DNA of 20,095 nucleotides from an uncultured Chloroflexota bacterium (GCA_903858085.1 CAIOHJ010000195.1:1-20095); one strand, 5' to 3'; positions 7,834 through 19,877 are shown, counted from the first letter of the stretch. Program-made: numbers and translations. Notes: generated by a model from the sequence alone, not told the origin.

Positions 7834-8589
7834 GTGCACGCAGTTCGCAAGCACATTCTGGCAATCTTAAAAGAAGCGGGGGGGGCTACGGTTGCTGAGC
7901 TGGCTGAACAGCTGCAGATGGCACCGGTTTCTGTGCGCCACCACCTCGATATTCTGCAAGGGGACAACCTGATCCGGGTCGGACGGACCGAGCGCACCGG
8001 CAGCGTCGGGCGCCCCCAACAGATCTATGAACTGACCGAAGAAGCCGACGAATTTTTCCCCGACAACTTTGCGCTGTTGGCTGCCGGCATGGTGCGCCAG
8101 CTCAAGCAGCTGCTGCCGCCAGAGCAGGTCGAGGTGGTCTTTCGTTCGCTGGCCAAAGAAATGACGGCAGGCATCGATGTTGTCGAACTTGCCCAGCTGC
8201 CTTTGGCCGAACGGCTCGACCGGGTGACCCTCTTTTTGAACGACCACGGCTATCTGGCCCGCTGGGAAGCAGCCCCCACAGGCGACCCTGCAAGCGGCCC
8301 TGCAAGCGATTCAGGCGAGTTTGTGCTCTACAAGCACAACTGCCCCTATGCGGGCATTTCCAGCGAACATCGCGAGCTGTGCATGATGGACCAGCTGCTG
8401 ATCGACCGTCTGGTCGGCGCCCCCTGCGACCGCACGGCCTCTGTCGCCAACAACGACCTCTGCTGCGCCTACCGCATCCGCCAGCCCGCTGCGCTGGCCC
8501 CGCTCGACTGGCCCGCTGTCGAAACGGTGCCCCCCCCTGCCCGGCACCGTCAGTCGATCGCACTTGTCGCCCCATCCACTCGGGCCTGA
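7834..8589 (+). CDS. SufR-like Fe-S-sensing transcriptional regulator
   Basis: GTG start with AAAGGT (7818-7823) 10 nt upstream; 251 residues. The N-terminal winged helix (VAELAEQLQMAPVSVRHHLDILQ, about 20-45) is followed by a wing (GRTERTGSVGRPQQIYELTEEADEFFPDNF), typical of the DeoR/ArsR-type SufR group. The C-terminal part carries clustered cysteines C170, C183, C198, C210 and C211 (C-X12-C-X14-C-X11-CC). SufR proteins use C-terminal cysteines to hold a [4Fe-4S] cluster and repress suf genes when clusters are sufficient. No sufBCDS genes are visible here; the likely targets are its own run of genes and perhaps the radical SAM operon, whose promoter is nearly identical. The C-terminal 30 residues are Pro/Ala-rich and may be poorly conserved. 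The gene ends 7 nt before the moaA start. Confidence 0.8.
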   Translation: MHAVRKHILAILKEAGGATVAELAEQLQMAPVSVRHHLDILQGDNLIRVGRTERTGSVGRPQQIYELTEEADEFFPDNFALLAAGMVRQLKQLLPPEQVEVVFRSLAKEMTAGIDVVELAQLPLAERLDRVTLFLNDHGYLARWEAAPTGDPASGPASDSGEFVLYKHNCPYAGISSEHRELCMMDQLLIDRLVGAPCDRTASVANNDLCCAYRIRQPAALAPLDWPAVETVPPPARHRQSIALVAPSTRA

Positions 8590-8596
8590 GGGTGCT

Positions 8597-9658
<1,062 letters not shown>

Positions 9659-9714
9659 GCGGCCATGGAACCGTCCAATCGCCGCCAGATACACTGCAGT
9701 GAGCTACGTGCGAG

Positions 9715-9736
9715 GCCGGCAGCGCTGTTTGCCGGC
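9715..9736 (+). other. Intergenic hairpin upstream of the A-type carrier gene
   Basis: GCCGGCA (9715-9721), an 8-nt loop, TGCCGGC (9730-9736), in the 123-bp gap between moaA and the A-type carrier. No T-run follows. It could attenuate or process the transcript between the two genes. Confidence 0.35.
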
Positions 9737-9781
9737 AGAGCAGCACTCAACACGTTTCTATAAAACAGGAGCAAGGAAAAA

Positions 9782-10159
<378 letters not shown>

Positions 10160-10166
10160 TTCAGGC

Positions 10167-10201
10167 GGGCAGCGGTGCACAGTCGCTGTGCACCGCTGCC
10201 C
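10167..10201 (+). terminator. Perfect 16-bp hairpin after the A-type carrier gene
   Basis: The left arm (10167-10182, starting GGGCAGCGG) pairs perfectly with the right arm (10186-10201) over a TCG loop. It begins 7 nt after the stop codon. No U-tract follows. It may be a partial terminator, or an mRNA-stabilizing or processing hairpin that makes the carrier more abundant than the downstream DUF2203 and Nfu. Confidence 0.6.
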
Positions 10202-10249
10202 ACTCCACCTGCTGCCCGCCATCCGACAACCACCAGGCGATATCCGACG

Positions 10250-10642
10250 ATGAAAACCCGTTCTTTTACGCTGGCTGAGGCCCAGGCCACCCTGCCCCAG
10301 ATCCAGGCCCACATGGAAGAAGTGCAGGCTGCCCGCCGCGAAATTCTGCGCATACGCCCGGAAGCCTTGCCCGCCATCCAAAAAGCCGCATTCAATGGCG
10401 GCAACAAGTTGCTGGGCGAACTGGCTCTGCTGGCGATGCAGTTGGAAAACCATGTCAAAGCCATCCAGGCACTCGGCGTCATCGTCAAGGACATCGACGC
10501 CGGGCTGGTAGATTTCCCCGCTTCGCGCAACGGCCGCGAAATTTATCTCTGCTGGCGCTACGGCGAAGAGGGACTCGGCTTCTGGCACGAGCTCAACACC
10601 GGGTTCTCTGGCCGCCGGCCCATCGACGAGTCGATTCGGTAG
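10250..10642 (+). CDS. DUF2203 family protein
   Basis: 130 residues. The ATG at 10250 opens MKTRSFTLAEAQATLPQI, the normal DUF2203 beginning. The longer frame from 10175 reads through the preceding hairpin and is rejected. The protein is mainly helical (residues 8-75), followed by the family signature: KDIDAGLVDFPA, GREIYLCWRYGEEGLGFWHE and TGFSGRRPID. No function is established for the family to my knowledge. It lies between an A-type carrier and an Nfu scaffold (7 nt before the latter), which hints at a link to Fe-S or iron metabolism. No Cys pair or His cluster suggests that it carries a cluster itself. The Shine-Dalgarno is weak (AGG about 13 nt upstream). Confidence 0.85.
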   Translation: MKTRSFTLAEAQATLPQIQAHMEEVQAARREILRIRPEALPAIQKAAFNGGNKLLGELALLAMQLENHVKAIQALGVIVKDIDAGLVDFPASRNGREIYLCWRYGEEGLGFWHELNTGFSGRRPIDESIR

Positions 10643-10649
10643 GTCACTG

Positions 10650-10952
10650 ATGATACCAGAACTTTGTTTGGAAGAACGGGTGCAGCAGGCACTCAACGCG
10701 TACCGCCCCAATCTCTACCTGGATGGGGGAGATGTGGAGGTCCTTCAGATCGACAGCAAGGGCGTCGCCCACCTCAAAATGCTCGGCGCCTGCATCGACT
10801 GCCCGATCAGCCTGCTGACGATGAAACTGGGCATCCAACGGCTGCTCAAAGAGCAGTTCCCCGAAATCACCGGCGTCCACGCCATCACCGAGGTCAGCCT
10901 GAACGACCTGTACGACCGCCAGGCACTGCTCGAAAAGTCGATTGCCCGCTAA
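10650..10952 (+). CDS. Nfu-type Fe-S scaffold/carrier (NifU C-terminal domain)
   Basis: 100 residues, a single NifU C-terminal (Nfu) domain: VQQALNAYRPNLYLDGGDVEVLQID, then the cluster-binding C48-x-x-C51 in GACIDCPIS, then TMKLGIQRLLKEQFPEITGV. Such proteins assemble a [4Fe-4S] cluster across a dimer through the CxxC motif and deliver it to clients. The ATG at 10650 lies 7 nt after the DUF2203 stop, with AGG (10641-10643) as the only ribosome-site candidate, so translation is probably coupled. Together with the A-type carrier it forms the Fe-S delivery part of this gene run. The short C-terminal tail (DLYDRQALLEKSIAR) is family-atypical but unremarkable. Confidence 0.92.
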   Translation: MIPELCLEERVQQALNAYRPNLYLDGGDVEVLQIDSKGVAHLKMLGACIDCPISLLTMKLGIQRLLKEQFPEITGVHAITEVSLNDLYDRQALLEKSIAR

Positions 10953-10975
10953 TTTTTATGATATGTTTTATAAAT

Positions 10976-11004
10976 TTGTCTCTTGGATGCCTGCGTGCTA
11001 GAAT
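10976..11004 (+). promoter_or_regulatory. Promoter of the tandem radical SAM operon
   Basis: TTGTCT (10976-10981), 17-bp spacer, TAGAAT (10999-11004), in an AT-rich island (10950-10980) of an otherwise GC-rich region. Degenerate forms of the ATAATT boxes appear at 10949-10954 (CTAATT) and 10970-10975 (ATAAAT), also 21 bp apart, but they sit differently relative to the -35. The leader is about 45 nt and ends in a strong AGGAGG. Confidence 0.5.
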
Positions 11005-11052
11005 GGCAGTGGGTCTTATCGGACATTATCCTGCGATTGAAGGAGGAATACC

Positions 11053-12543
11053 GTGCGCGTCGCACTGATCAATCCCAAATTCCGGCTCCCGATCGACACA
11101 CGGACGACCCCCCACCTGGGGCTGGCCTATCTGGCTGCCATGAGCGAGCAGCGCGGGGACGAAGTTGTCATCTTCGACGCCGATGTGGAGAGCAAGCCGG
11201 TTTCCGAGTTTGTACAGGAATTCAAGCCCGACCTGGTCGGCATCACCGCCAACACCCCCCAAGTCAAGCAGGCCTGGCGAACAGCCCGTGCGATCAAAGA
11301 CGTGCACGACTGTCTGGTCGTGCTGGGTGGCCCCCATGTGAGTGTGCTGCCTGAAGAAAGCTGCGAAAAACCTTATGTCGATGTCGTTGTGCGCGGGGAA
11401 GGAGAAGAAGCTTGGATCGACATCTCCAACCGCCTGGAGGCCTACCTGAACGACCAGCCGGTCTACCAGAGCCAGGCCTTTCTCCACCCGGAGCAGGAAA
11501 TCTTCAAAGAGTGCCTCGGCGTCACATTCAAGACCAGTGACGGCCGCATCCACAACAACCCCGACCGCACACCGATCGCAGACCTCGACAGCCTGCCCTG
11601 GCCGGCCTACCATCTGTTCAAGATGGAGCACTACACCAATTTGCAGCCCGCCACCGACCATGTCGACGGCGCCCGCAGCTTCAGCATCTTGACCAGCCGG
11701 GGCTGCCCCTACCGCTGCACCTTCTGCAGCCAGAGCATCATGCCGATCAAGTGGCGCAGCCGCAGCCCCGAAAGCGTGCTGGCCGAGTGGAAGCACCTGG
11801 TCGAAGACCTGGGCGCCCAGGAGATCGGCGTGCTCGACGACAGCGCCAACATCCGGGTCAAACGTCTGGAAGAGCTGGCCAGCAGCCTGATCGAGCAAAA
11901 GCTCAACCATGTGCCATGGATTTTTGTGAACGGCATCCGCGCCAACCTGGCCAGCAAAGAGCTGCTCAGTCTGCTCAAAAACGCCGGCCTGAAACGGACC
12001 GCCTTCGGCGTCGAAAGCGGCGACCCCGAAATTTTGCGCTCGATCGACAAAAAAGTCGACCACGACACCATCCGCCAGGCCTTCAAAAATGCCAAAGAGA
12101 TTGGCCTGGAAACGATCGCCTTCATGATCATCGGCCTGCCCGGCGAGACCCGCGAGACCATGCAGCGCACGATCGACTTTGCAATCGAACTCGACCCCGT
12201 GATCGCCAATTTTTCGATGATGACCCCCTACCCCGGCACCAAGGTCTACGAGATCGTCAAACGCCAGGGACGCTTTTTGATCAACGACTGGGAAGATTAT
12301 GTCTTCTTTGAACAGAAGGCGCGCTACGAGATGGGCGAAATGACCGCCGAGGTCGTCGAGGAGATGTACCGCAAGGCGTACCGAGATTTCTACTTGCGCC
12401 CCTCGCCGATCCTGCGGCGGGTCAAAACCAAAGATTTCTGGCTCAACCTGCCGCGCAACGTGCGCATCGCAGCCAGTACCTTTGTTCCCAAAAAAGAAAA
12501 AACCGGCCTGCGCAAAGCTGTGGAAGCAGAAGGGGCGATCTAA
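11053..12543 (+). CDS. B12-binding domain radical SAM protein (second of three)
   Basis: GTG start with AGGAGG (11041-11046) 6 nt upstream; 496 residues. The N-terminal cobalamin-binding-type domain (about 1-135) shows PHLGLAYLAAMSEQRGDEV, GITANTP, VLGGPHVSVLPEE and VVRGEGEEAW, without the DxHxxG lower-ligand motif. The radical SAM domain has CPYRCTFC (C218, C222, C225), GVLDDSANI, FGVESGDPEILRSI, MIIGLPGETRETM and MTPYPGT. The C-terminal region (FEQKARYEMGEM, YRDFYLRP) is shared with the next gene. The family includes C-methylases and ring-forming enzymes such as BchE relatives; the substrate here is unknown. It is the first gene of a two-gene operon, directly after the Fe-S carriers, with its own promoter. 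Confidence 0.92.
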   Translation: MRVALINPKFRLPIDTRTTPHLGLAYLAAMSEQRGDEVVIFDADVESKPVSEFVQEFKPDLVGITANTPQVKQAWRTARAIKDVHDCLVVLGGPHVSVLPEESCEKPYVDVVVRGEGEEAWIDISNRLEAYLNDQPVYQSQAFLHPEQEIFKECLGVTFKTSDGRIHNNPDRTPIADLDSLPWPAYHLFKMEHYTNLQPATDHVDGARSFSILTSRGCPYRCTFCSQSIMPIKWRSRSPESVLAEWKHLVEDLGAQEIGVLDDSANIRVKRLEELASSLIEQKLNHVPWIFVNGIRANLASKELLSLLKNAGLKRTAFGVESGDPEILRSIDKKVDHDTIRQAFKNAKEIGLETIAFMIIGLPGETRETMQRTIDFAIELDPVIANFSMMTPYPGTKVYEIVKRQGRFLINDWEDYVFFEQKARYEMGEMTAEVVEEMYRKAYRDFYLRPSPILRRVKTKDFWLNLPRNVRIAASTFVPKKEKTGLRKAVEAEGAI

Positions 12544-12549
12544 ACTTTT

Positions 12550-14019
<1,470 letters not shown>

Positions 14020-14027
14020 AGCTGTGC

Positions 14028-14080
14028 AGGCGGTTGTGCTGTACAGCTTCCCCCCGGAAAGCTGCCCAGCACAACCGCCT
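14028..14080 (+). terminator. Long bipartite hairpin after the tandem radical SAM operon
   Basis: The outer 14-bp perfect stem pairs 14028-14041 (AGGCGGTTGTGCTG) with 14067-14080. After a 2x2 internal loop an inner stem follows (14044-14049 with 14059-14064). It starts 9 nt after the stop codon. Only scattered T follow (CTCTTCC). It is probably the 3' end or terminator of the operon. Confidence 0.6.
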
Positions 14081-14143
14081 CTTCCTGGGCCAGCGCAGCA
14101 CAAAACCAGAGGGCTGCCTTTGTACCTGCTCACATCTAGATTA

Positions 14144-14188
14144 AAAACAGTCAGGTTGAAAACAGTCAGGTTGAAAACAGTCAGGTTG
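14144..14188 (+). repeat. Three perfect 15-bp direct repeats in the leader of the SPASM-like radical SAM gene
   Basis: AAAACAGTCAGGTTG is repeated at 14144-14158, 14159-14173 and 14174-14188 without a mismatch, ending 8 nt before the ATG at 14197. Each unit contains CAGG; the last one supplies the only ribosome-site candidate (AGG at 14183-14185, 11 nt from the start). A -10-like TAGATT (14137-14142) lies just before the array but lacks a good -35. The perfect copies suggest recent expansion or selection for an iterated binding site. Confidence 0.9.
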
Positions 14189-14196
14189 GATCGCGT

Positions 14197-15273
<1,077 letters not shown>

Positions 15274-15312
15274 GGCGGGCGCTCCAGCCCCCCCAGACAC
15301 AACCTTTGTCGC

Positions 15313-15340
15313 TTGACAGCCGCTCTGGCAGGTGTATGCT
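15313..15340 (+). promoter_or_regulatory. Promoter of comEC
   Basis: TTGACA (15313-15318), 16-bp spacer, TATGCT (15335-15340), in the 108-bp gap before comEC. The -35 continues as TTGACAGC, as in the two ATAATT promoters, but without their upstream boxes. The leader is about 35 nt. Confidence 0.6.
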
Positions 15341-15381
15341 GGATCAGAGGCGAAGAAGTCTCTCCGCTGGGGAGGTGCTGA

Positions 15382-17916
15382 TTGGCGCTGCTCTGCTGTG
15401 CGCTGGTCTATCTGGCTGGGATTGTGCTGGGCCGGCTGGCCTGGGAGGCTGGGTTGCTGGGCTGTACGACGCCGGGCTGGCTCTGGCTGGTTCCGCTGGC
15501 TCTGCTGCCGCTGGCCCCGCTGCTCGACCGGCTGTACACGCCGCCGCCGGTGGCGCTGCGCTGGCCGACCCGTGCCGGCTTTGTGGTGCCCGGCCCGTCG
15601 CTCACGCCAGCGCTGGGAGCGGCCCTGCTGCTCTGCGGGCTCTCTGCTCTGCTGCGCTACGCAGCCCACCCCTTGACCCCCTGTTGGGACGCTGCAGACC
15701 TGGCCTACTACAACCTGCCTGCGGCCAGTGCCTTTGACCGGCAGGCAGAGCAGGTGACCCTGACCGGCTATGTGAGCAGCTACCCCCTCTCCGACAAGAC
15801 CCGCCAACGCCTGCAGATCACAGTCGAGACCCTGACTCTGGATGGGCGCAGCCGCTCCGTGCAGGGCGTTCTGCGCACCACTGTCGGGCTGCAGCCGGCC
15901 TATCTGTACGGGCAGCCGGTTCGCGCGCGCGGGCGGCTGGTGCTCCCCCCCCGCTTTGCTACCTTCTCTTACCGGGAGTACCTGGCACGGCATGGGGTGC
16001 ACAGCCTGCTCGAAGGGGCCCGGATCGAGCCAGCAGAGGGTGCCCGGCGTGGCGGGGAGCTGCTGCAGGCGCTGATGGGGCTGCGCCGTGCGGGGGAGAC
16101 GTGGATCAACCGCACCCTGCCAGAACCCTCTGCAGCGCTGGCCAACGGCATGCTGCTGGGAATCGATGCCGCCATCCCTGACACGCTGTACGAGCAATTC
16201 AACCTGACCGGGACAAGCCATGTGCTCGTCATTTCGGGCAGCAATGTTGCCATTCTGGCGACAGCGCTGCTGGCCCTCTTTCAGCGGCTGGCCGGTCGGC
16301 GGCTGGCCGTCTACCCTACCCTGGCCGGAATCGGCGGCTACGCGCTGATGGTGGGCGGAGAGGCTGCGGTGCTGCGCGCCGCGCTGATGGGAAGCCTGGT
16401 GGTGCTGGCCGGCGCACTCAACCGCCGCTCCACGGCCATCGTGAGTCTGGCCGCAGCCTGTTGGGCCCTCACCCTCTTCAACCCGCTGACGCTGTGGGAC
16501 ACCGGCTTTCAGCTCAGCAGTCTGGCTACAGCCAGTCTGCTGCTCTTTTCGCCGGTCGTGGCTGGCTGGCTCCCAGCCTTGTCGAACCGTGCAGGGCAGT
16601 CCCCCCCCACCGCTCGCCCCCACGGTCTGTTGCAGCTCCTGGTGGTCGAGCCGCTGGTGACGACAGCCGCAGCCAGCATCCTGGTGCTGCCCTGGGTCGT
16701 CTGGGCCTTCGAACGGCTGAGCCTGGTCAGCCTGCTGGCCAATGTCGCGATCGCGGCAGCCCAGCCGCTGATCCTGCTCTGGGGCAGCGCTGCGCTGCTC
16801 TTGGAGCTGCTCCATCTGCCCCTGCTGGCCTCGGCGGCGCTGTGGGGGGTCTGGCTGGGGTTGGCCTGGACCGTGCAGGTGGTTACCTGGCTGGCGGGCT
16901 GGCCCGGGGCCAGCCTGGCCCTCTACGGGTTGAGCCCGGTCGGGCTTGTGGCCACCTATGCGGCGATCTGCGGGTTGCGCTGGCGACAACCGCTGGCCAA
17001 CGCCCTCTCTGCGCTGCCACGCTGGGGCAGCATCCTGCACACAAAGGGGCTGCGCCCAGCCGCCGCTCTCCTCGCAGCCGGGACAGCGCTGGCCTGGTCT
17101 GCCGTGTATACCCTGCCGGACGGCCGCCTGCACCTCCACTTCCTCGACATTGGCCAGGGGGATGGCATCCTGCTCCAGACCCCGTCGGGCCGCCAGATCC
17201 TGATCGACGGCGGCAGCGATCCCCAACGGCTGCTGGCTGAACTGGGCAGAGTTCTGCCCTTCTGGGACAGGACGCTCGACCTTGCTCTGCTGACCCACCC
17301 CGACAGCGACCACATGAACGCCCAGCTTGTCGTGCCGCAGCGTTTTTCCGTCGCTGCGGCCGTAGAAAGCGCTGACCAGGGGGCAGAAAGTGCCCTCTGG
17401 CGCCAGGCCATGCAGGCTCAGGGGGGCGTGGTCACCGCCCAGAGCGCCGGAAGCTGGCTTGATCTGGGGGACGGGGTGGCCTTGTGGGTGCTGTGGCCGC
17501 CGACCGACAGCGCGCGCTCGCTGTCCGACAACGAGCGCTCCCTTGTCTTGAAACTGGTCTACGGAAATTTCAGCGCGCTGCTGACCGGGGATGCCGGCCT
17601 GGCCAGCGAAACCCACTGGCTGCAGCAGGGGCTCCCGCTGGCAGCCACCGTGCTCAAAGTCGGCCACCATGGCAGCGACCAGAGCACAAGCCCGGCGCTG
17701 GTCGCTGCCGTCCAGCCACAGATCGCCGTGATCCAGGTCGGTGCCGACAATCGGTACGGCCACCCCGCACCGGCGGTGCTGGAGGCATTGCGTGGACGGC
17801 CTGTGCTGCGCACCGACGAAGATGGGGCAGTCGAGATCCTCAGCGACGGAACCCAGATGTGGATCCGCAGCCGGACTGCTGTATACTCCAAATTGGGGCT
17901 CCTCCCCAAAAACTAG
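15382..17916 (+). CDS. comEC: DNA internalization-related competence protein ComEC/Rec2
   Basis: 844 residues. The TTG start at 15382 is chosen because GGAGG (15371-15375) lies 6 nt upstream. Order of parts: N-terminal membrane segments (about 1-110), a soluble OB-like part (about 122-215, TLTGYVSSYPL...GRLVLPP), the polytopic Competence domain (about 250-540, GMLLGIDAAIPDTLYEQFNLTG then SHVLVISGSNVAIL), and a C-terminal metallo-beta-lactamase domain (from about 583: FLDIGQGDGILLQTPSG, DGGSD, H639-PDSD-H644, LTGDAG, KVGHHGSDQSTSP with H762/H763). ComEC forms the inner-membrane channel for single-stranded DNA in transformation; the MBL domain is thought to degrade the other strand. The metal-site residues look intact. 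It has its own promoter and no other com gene nearby, so competence may be functional but is not proven. Confidence 0.95.
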   Translation: MALLCCALVYLAGIVLGRLAWEAGLLGCTTPGWLWLVPLALLPLAPLLDRLYTPPPVALRWPTRAGFVVPGPSLTPALGAALLLCGLSALLRYAAHPLTPCWDAADLAYYNLPAASAFDRQAEQVTLTGYVSSYPLSDKTRQRLQITVETLTLDGRSRSVQGVLRTTVGLQPAYLYGQPVRARGRLVLPPRFATFSYREYLARHGVHSLLEGARIEPAEGARRGGELLQALMGLRRAGETWINRTLPEPSAALANGMLLGIDAAIPDTLYEQFNLTGTSHVLVISGSNVAILATALLALFQRLAGRRLAVYPTLAGIGGYALMVGGEAAVLRAALMGSLVVLAGALNRRSTAIVSLAAACWALTLFNPLTLWDTGFQLSSLATASLLLFSPVVAGWLPALSNRAGQSPPTARPHGLLQLLVVEPLVTTAAASILVLPWVVWAFERLSLVSLLANVAIAAAQPLILLWGSAALLLELLHLPLLASAALWGVWLGLAWTVQVVTWLAGWPGASLALYGLSPVGLVATYAAICGLRWRQPLANALSALPRWGSILHTKGLRPAAALLAAGTALAWSAVYTLPDGRLHLHFLDIGQGDGILLQTPSGRQILIDGGSDPQRLLAELGRVLPFWDRTLDLALLTHPDSDHMNAQLVVPQRFSVAAAVESADQGAESALWRQAMQAQGGVVTAQSAGSWLDLGDGVALWVLWPPTDSARSLSDNERSLVLKLVYGNFSALLTGDAGLASETHWLQQGLPLAATVLKVGHHGSDQSTSPALVAAVQPQIAVIQVGADNRYGHPAPAVLEALRGRPVLRTDEDGAVEILSDGTQMWIRSRTAVYSKLGLLPKN

Positions 17917-18009
17917 AGAGCGATCCATCCGAGGCGGTTCAGGGCTTTCTCGTTGTGGGGAAGGTTCCCATCTTCTTCGAGGCCGAGTTATCAGAAAGGA
18001 ATTCTCACA

Positions 18010-19866
18010 GTGCGTCCCAGATACCTTCTCCTTGCCGCCACTGTCGCCTTGGCCACTTTGATGGCGATGCAAACGGCTTTTGCACAGCCCCCCATCGGGG
18101 GCGGGGTTTTTCTGCCGCTGGTAGGCGGCGGGGGCAGTGCCACCGCCGTGCCTACCGGGTCAGCGGAAAGGTTCTTTCCAGGCGGGCTGGCGGTCGCTGC
18201 CCCGTTCAATGTCGTGCGGCCGCCGCAGGCTGTGGCAGGCGCTGGCGCCACTTCTTTTGTCCCAGCCTACCGCGCGATGGCGGAGCGAATTCGTGCTGCA
18301 CTGCTTTCCACCGCAAGCGTGCCGATCACCAATGCGGTGCGCAGCCTCGTGCAAGGGGTCGGCGGCGGACGCGCCAACTGCTACGGGCCGCAGCTCGACT
18401 ACACCAATCATCCCGGTGGCGGCAGCGGCCAGCTGCCCGGCGGCGACCTGGGGCTCTGGCTCGAATACGAACCCCAGCTCTGGTCTGACCCCAACAACAG
18501 CCCTTCCTACACGCAGACCTTGGGACTGGGGACAGCAGATGCCTACACGCTCACCTACGGTTCGCCGGGGCACGCCTGTTCGGTGGCCCAGCTCAACGGG
18601 CTGATGCGCGGGATCGAAGCGCAGTCAGAGTCTGCACTCACCCTGGCCGCTGCACTTGTGGCACAGGCTGCGATCAGCGGCACTGCCGTGCTGACCGACG
18701 GCACTCCCGTCGACTTGACAGCTGCGATGAACAGCAGGTCGGGGTTTGTCTTCAGCCAGGCCACGCTCTCGCGCACCGAAGAGGCAATCTACTATGTCCT
18801 TGTGCTGAGCACCGACGAACAGGCGTTGACAGGCGGCGGCTCTGCGGCGCACACCTATGGGGTCACGGTGACGCTTGCGCACGAGCCAGAGAGCAGCGCG
18901 CCCACCGAACGCTACCGTGGGCTGCTCACCTACCAGATCCTGGACAGCGACTACCGCGGTGGGTTGCAGTGCCCGAGCAGTGGTCCGCCGCCGAGGTCGG
19001 CAGCCCCCAGCGGCTCGCTGGCCTACCACCGAAGTTCGGCCACTGACCTGAAGGTACAGGTGCGCCAGGCGACCTTCTGTGTGTCGGATGCCGCTGCCGC
19101 CTTCACGCCGGAGGGGCTGGCGCTGGTCGGCTGGTCAGACAACTACAACGCCTTCACCGCCAATTTCGACCCAAGCGCTGCCTTTACAGGGACGGCGACC
19201 GTCAGCGGCACGCTGACGACCGACCTGGCGGGAACCTACGCCTTTGCCTGGCAGGCGGGCACCGGTGACGGCTACAGCCGCGTCTTCAATGTTGGCGTCA
19301 ACGACATGAGCCCGATGAGCGGTGAGTCCTATTTCGGTTTCGGCCGGCCCATCCAGCAATCAAGCGGCCACAGCTACGTCCTCACCGACACGGCTGGGGT
19401 GCTGAGCACGCTGCGGCCGGACGATGCAGTGCTTGCAGCAGAAGGCATGTTCTGCAACTGGGCCGGCCCGGGCACGGGTGGGGCGGTGCGCTTCCAGCCG
19501 TACGCGCAACGTCAGTTTGTACAGTTGAACGAAAGCAGTGGTTTCTTTGAAGTGCCCTCTGGCGGCTCGGACATCCGCTATGCGCCGACCGACAGCTGTC
19601 TTTACAGCGCCACTGGCTACAACAACGCCGTAGATTTCTGGTATGACCGCACCCTCAACCGCGTGCGCGACGAAGTCTACACCGACCCACTGGCGGAAAG
19701 TGACAACCCCTTTGGCGACCGCGGGGTTGCTTCGATCGCGGGGGCTGCCAACGATGCAGACGGCGCCTTCGACCTGATGGACAGTGTGCAGGCCACCACA
19801 GACTACGGCTCGATCGTCAATCTCCTGATCCACGGTCGGGGCTACGACCTGCCTGAAGCGCCGTAG
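18010..19866 (+). CDS. Secreted protein of unknown function with signal peptide
   Basis: GTG start with AAAGGA (17995-18000) 9 nt upstream; 618 residues. The frame extends further up without support. A clear signal peptide (MRPRYLLLAATVALATLMAM) has a probable cut after AFA (residue 25), followed by QPPIGGGVFLPLVGGGG and a Gly/Ala/Pro-rich stretch. The mature part is beta-rich with Ser/Thr/Gly-rich segments; one section (SGTLTTDLAGTYAFAWQAGTGDGYSRVFNVG, near residues 398-430) resembles a jelly-roll or carbohydrate-binding sandwich only loosely. A few cysteines could form disulfides. It ends in VNLLIHGRGYDLPEAP. I do not recognise the family. It is exported and probably surface-bound or released. 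The FLPLV string recalls the YLPSI tail of the protein at the window start. A 16-bp hairpin spans its stop codon. Confidence 0.82.
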   Translation: MRPRYLLLAATVALATLMAMQTAFAQPPIGGGVFLPLVGGGGSATAVPTGSAERFFPGGLAVAAPFNVVRPPQAVAGAGATSFVPAYRAMAERIRAALLSTASVPITNAVRSLVQGVGGGRANCYGPQLDYTNHPGGGSGQLPGGDLGLWLEYEPQLWSDPNNSPSYTQTLGLGTADAYTLTYGSPGHACSVAQLNGLMRGIEAQSESALTLAAALVAQAAISGTAVLTDGTPVDLTAAMNSRSGFVFSQATLSRTEEAIYYVLVLSTDEQALTGGGSAAHTYGVTVTLAHEPESSAPTERYRGLLTYQILDSDYRGGLQCPSSGPPPRSAAPSGSLAYHRSSATDLKVQVRQATFCVSDAAAAFTPEGLALVGWSDNYNAFTANFDPSAAFTGTATVSGTLTTDLAGTYAFAWQAGTGDGYSRVFNVGVNDMSPMSGESYFGFGRPIQQSSGHSYVLTDTAGVLSTLRPDDAVLAAEGMFCNWAGPGTGGAVRFQPYAQRQFVQLNESSGFFEVPSGGSDIRYAPTDSCLYSATGYNNAVDFWYDRTLNRVRDEVYTDPLAESDNPFGDRGVASIAGAANDADGAFDLMDSVQATTDYGSIVNLLIHGRGYDLPEAP

Positions 19867-19877
19867 CCTCGACCGTG
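19831..19877 (+). terminator. 16-bp hairpin spanning the stop codon of the secreted protein gene
   Basis: The arm 19831-19846 (CACGGTCGGGGCTACG) pairs with 19862-19877 over a 15-nt loop; the single mismatch is a G-U wobble in RNA. The TAG stop (19864-19866) lies in the right arm. No U-tract follows. It likely protects or ends the transcript. Confidence 0.55.

Noticed and set aside
9759..9764. TATAAA as a -10 box for the A-type carrier gene
   Set aside because: No -35 at a usable distance (CAGAGC at 17 bp), and transcription from it would start inside or after the ribosome site.
14144..14188. Possible CRISPR-like or leader-peptide repeat
   Set aside because: Units are directly adjacent with no spacers, so it is not CRISPR. 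A peptide with repeated LKTVR is readable through it, but it has no ribosome site and the frame overlaps the hairpin region.
17893..17909. Terminator at the end of comEC (TTGGGG/CCCCAA)
   Set aside because: Only 6 bp, inside the coding region, followed by A-rich rather than T-rich sequence.
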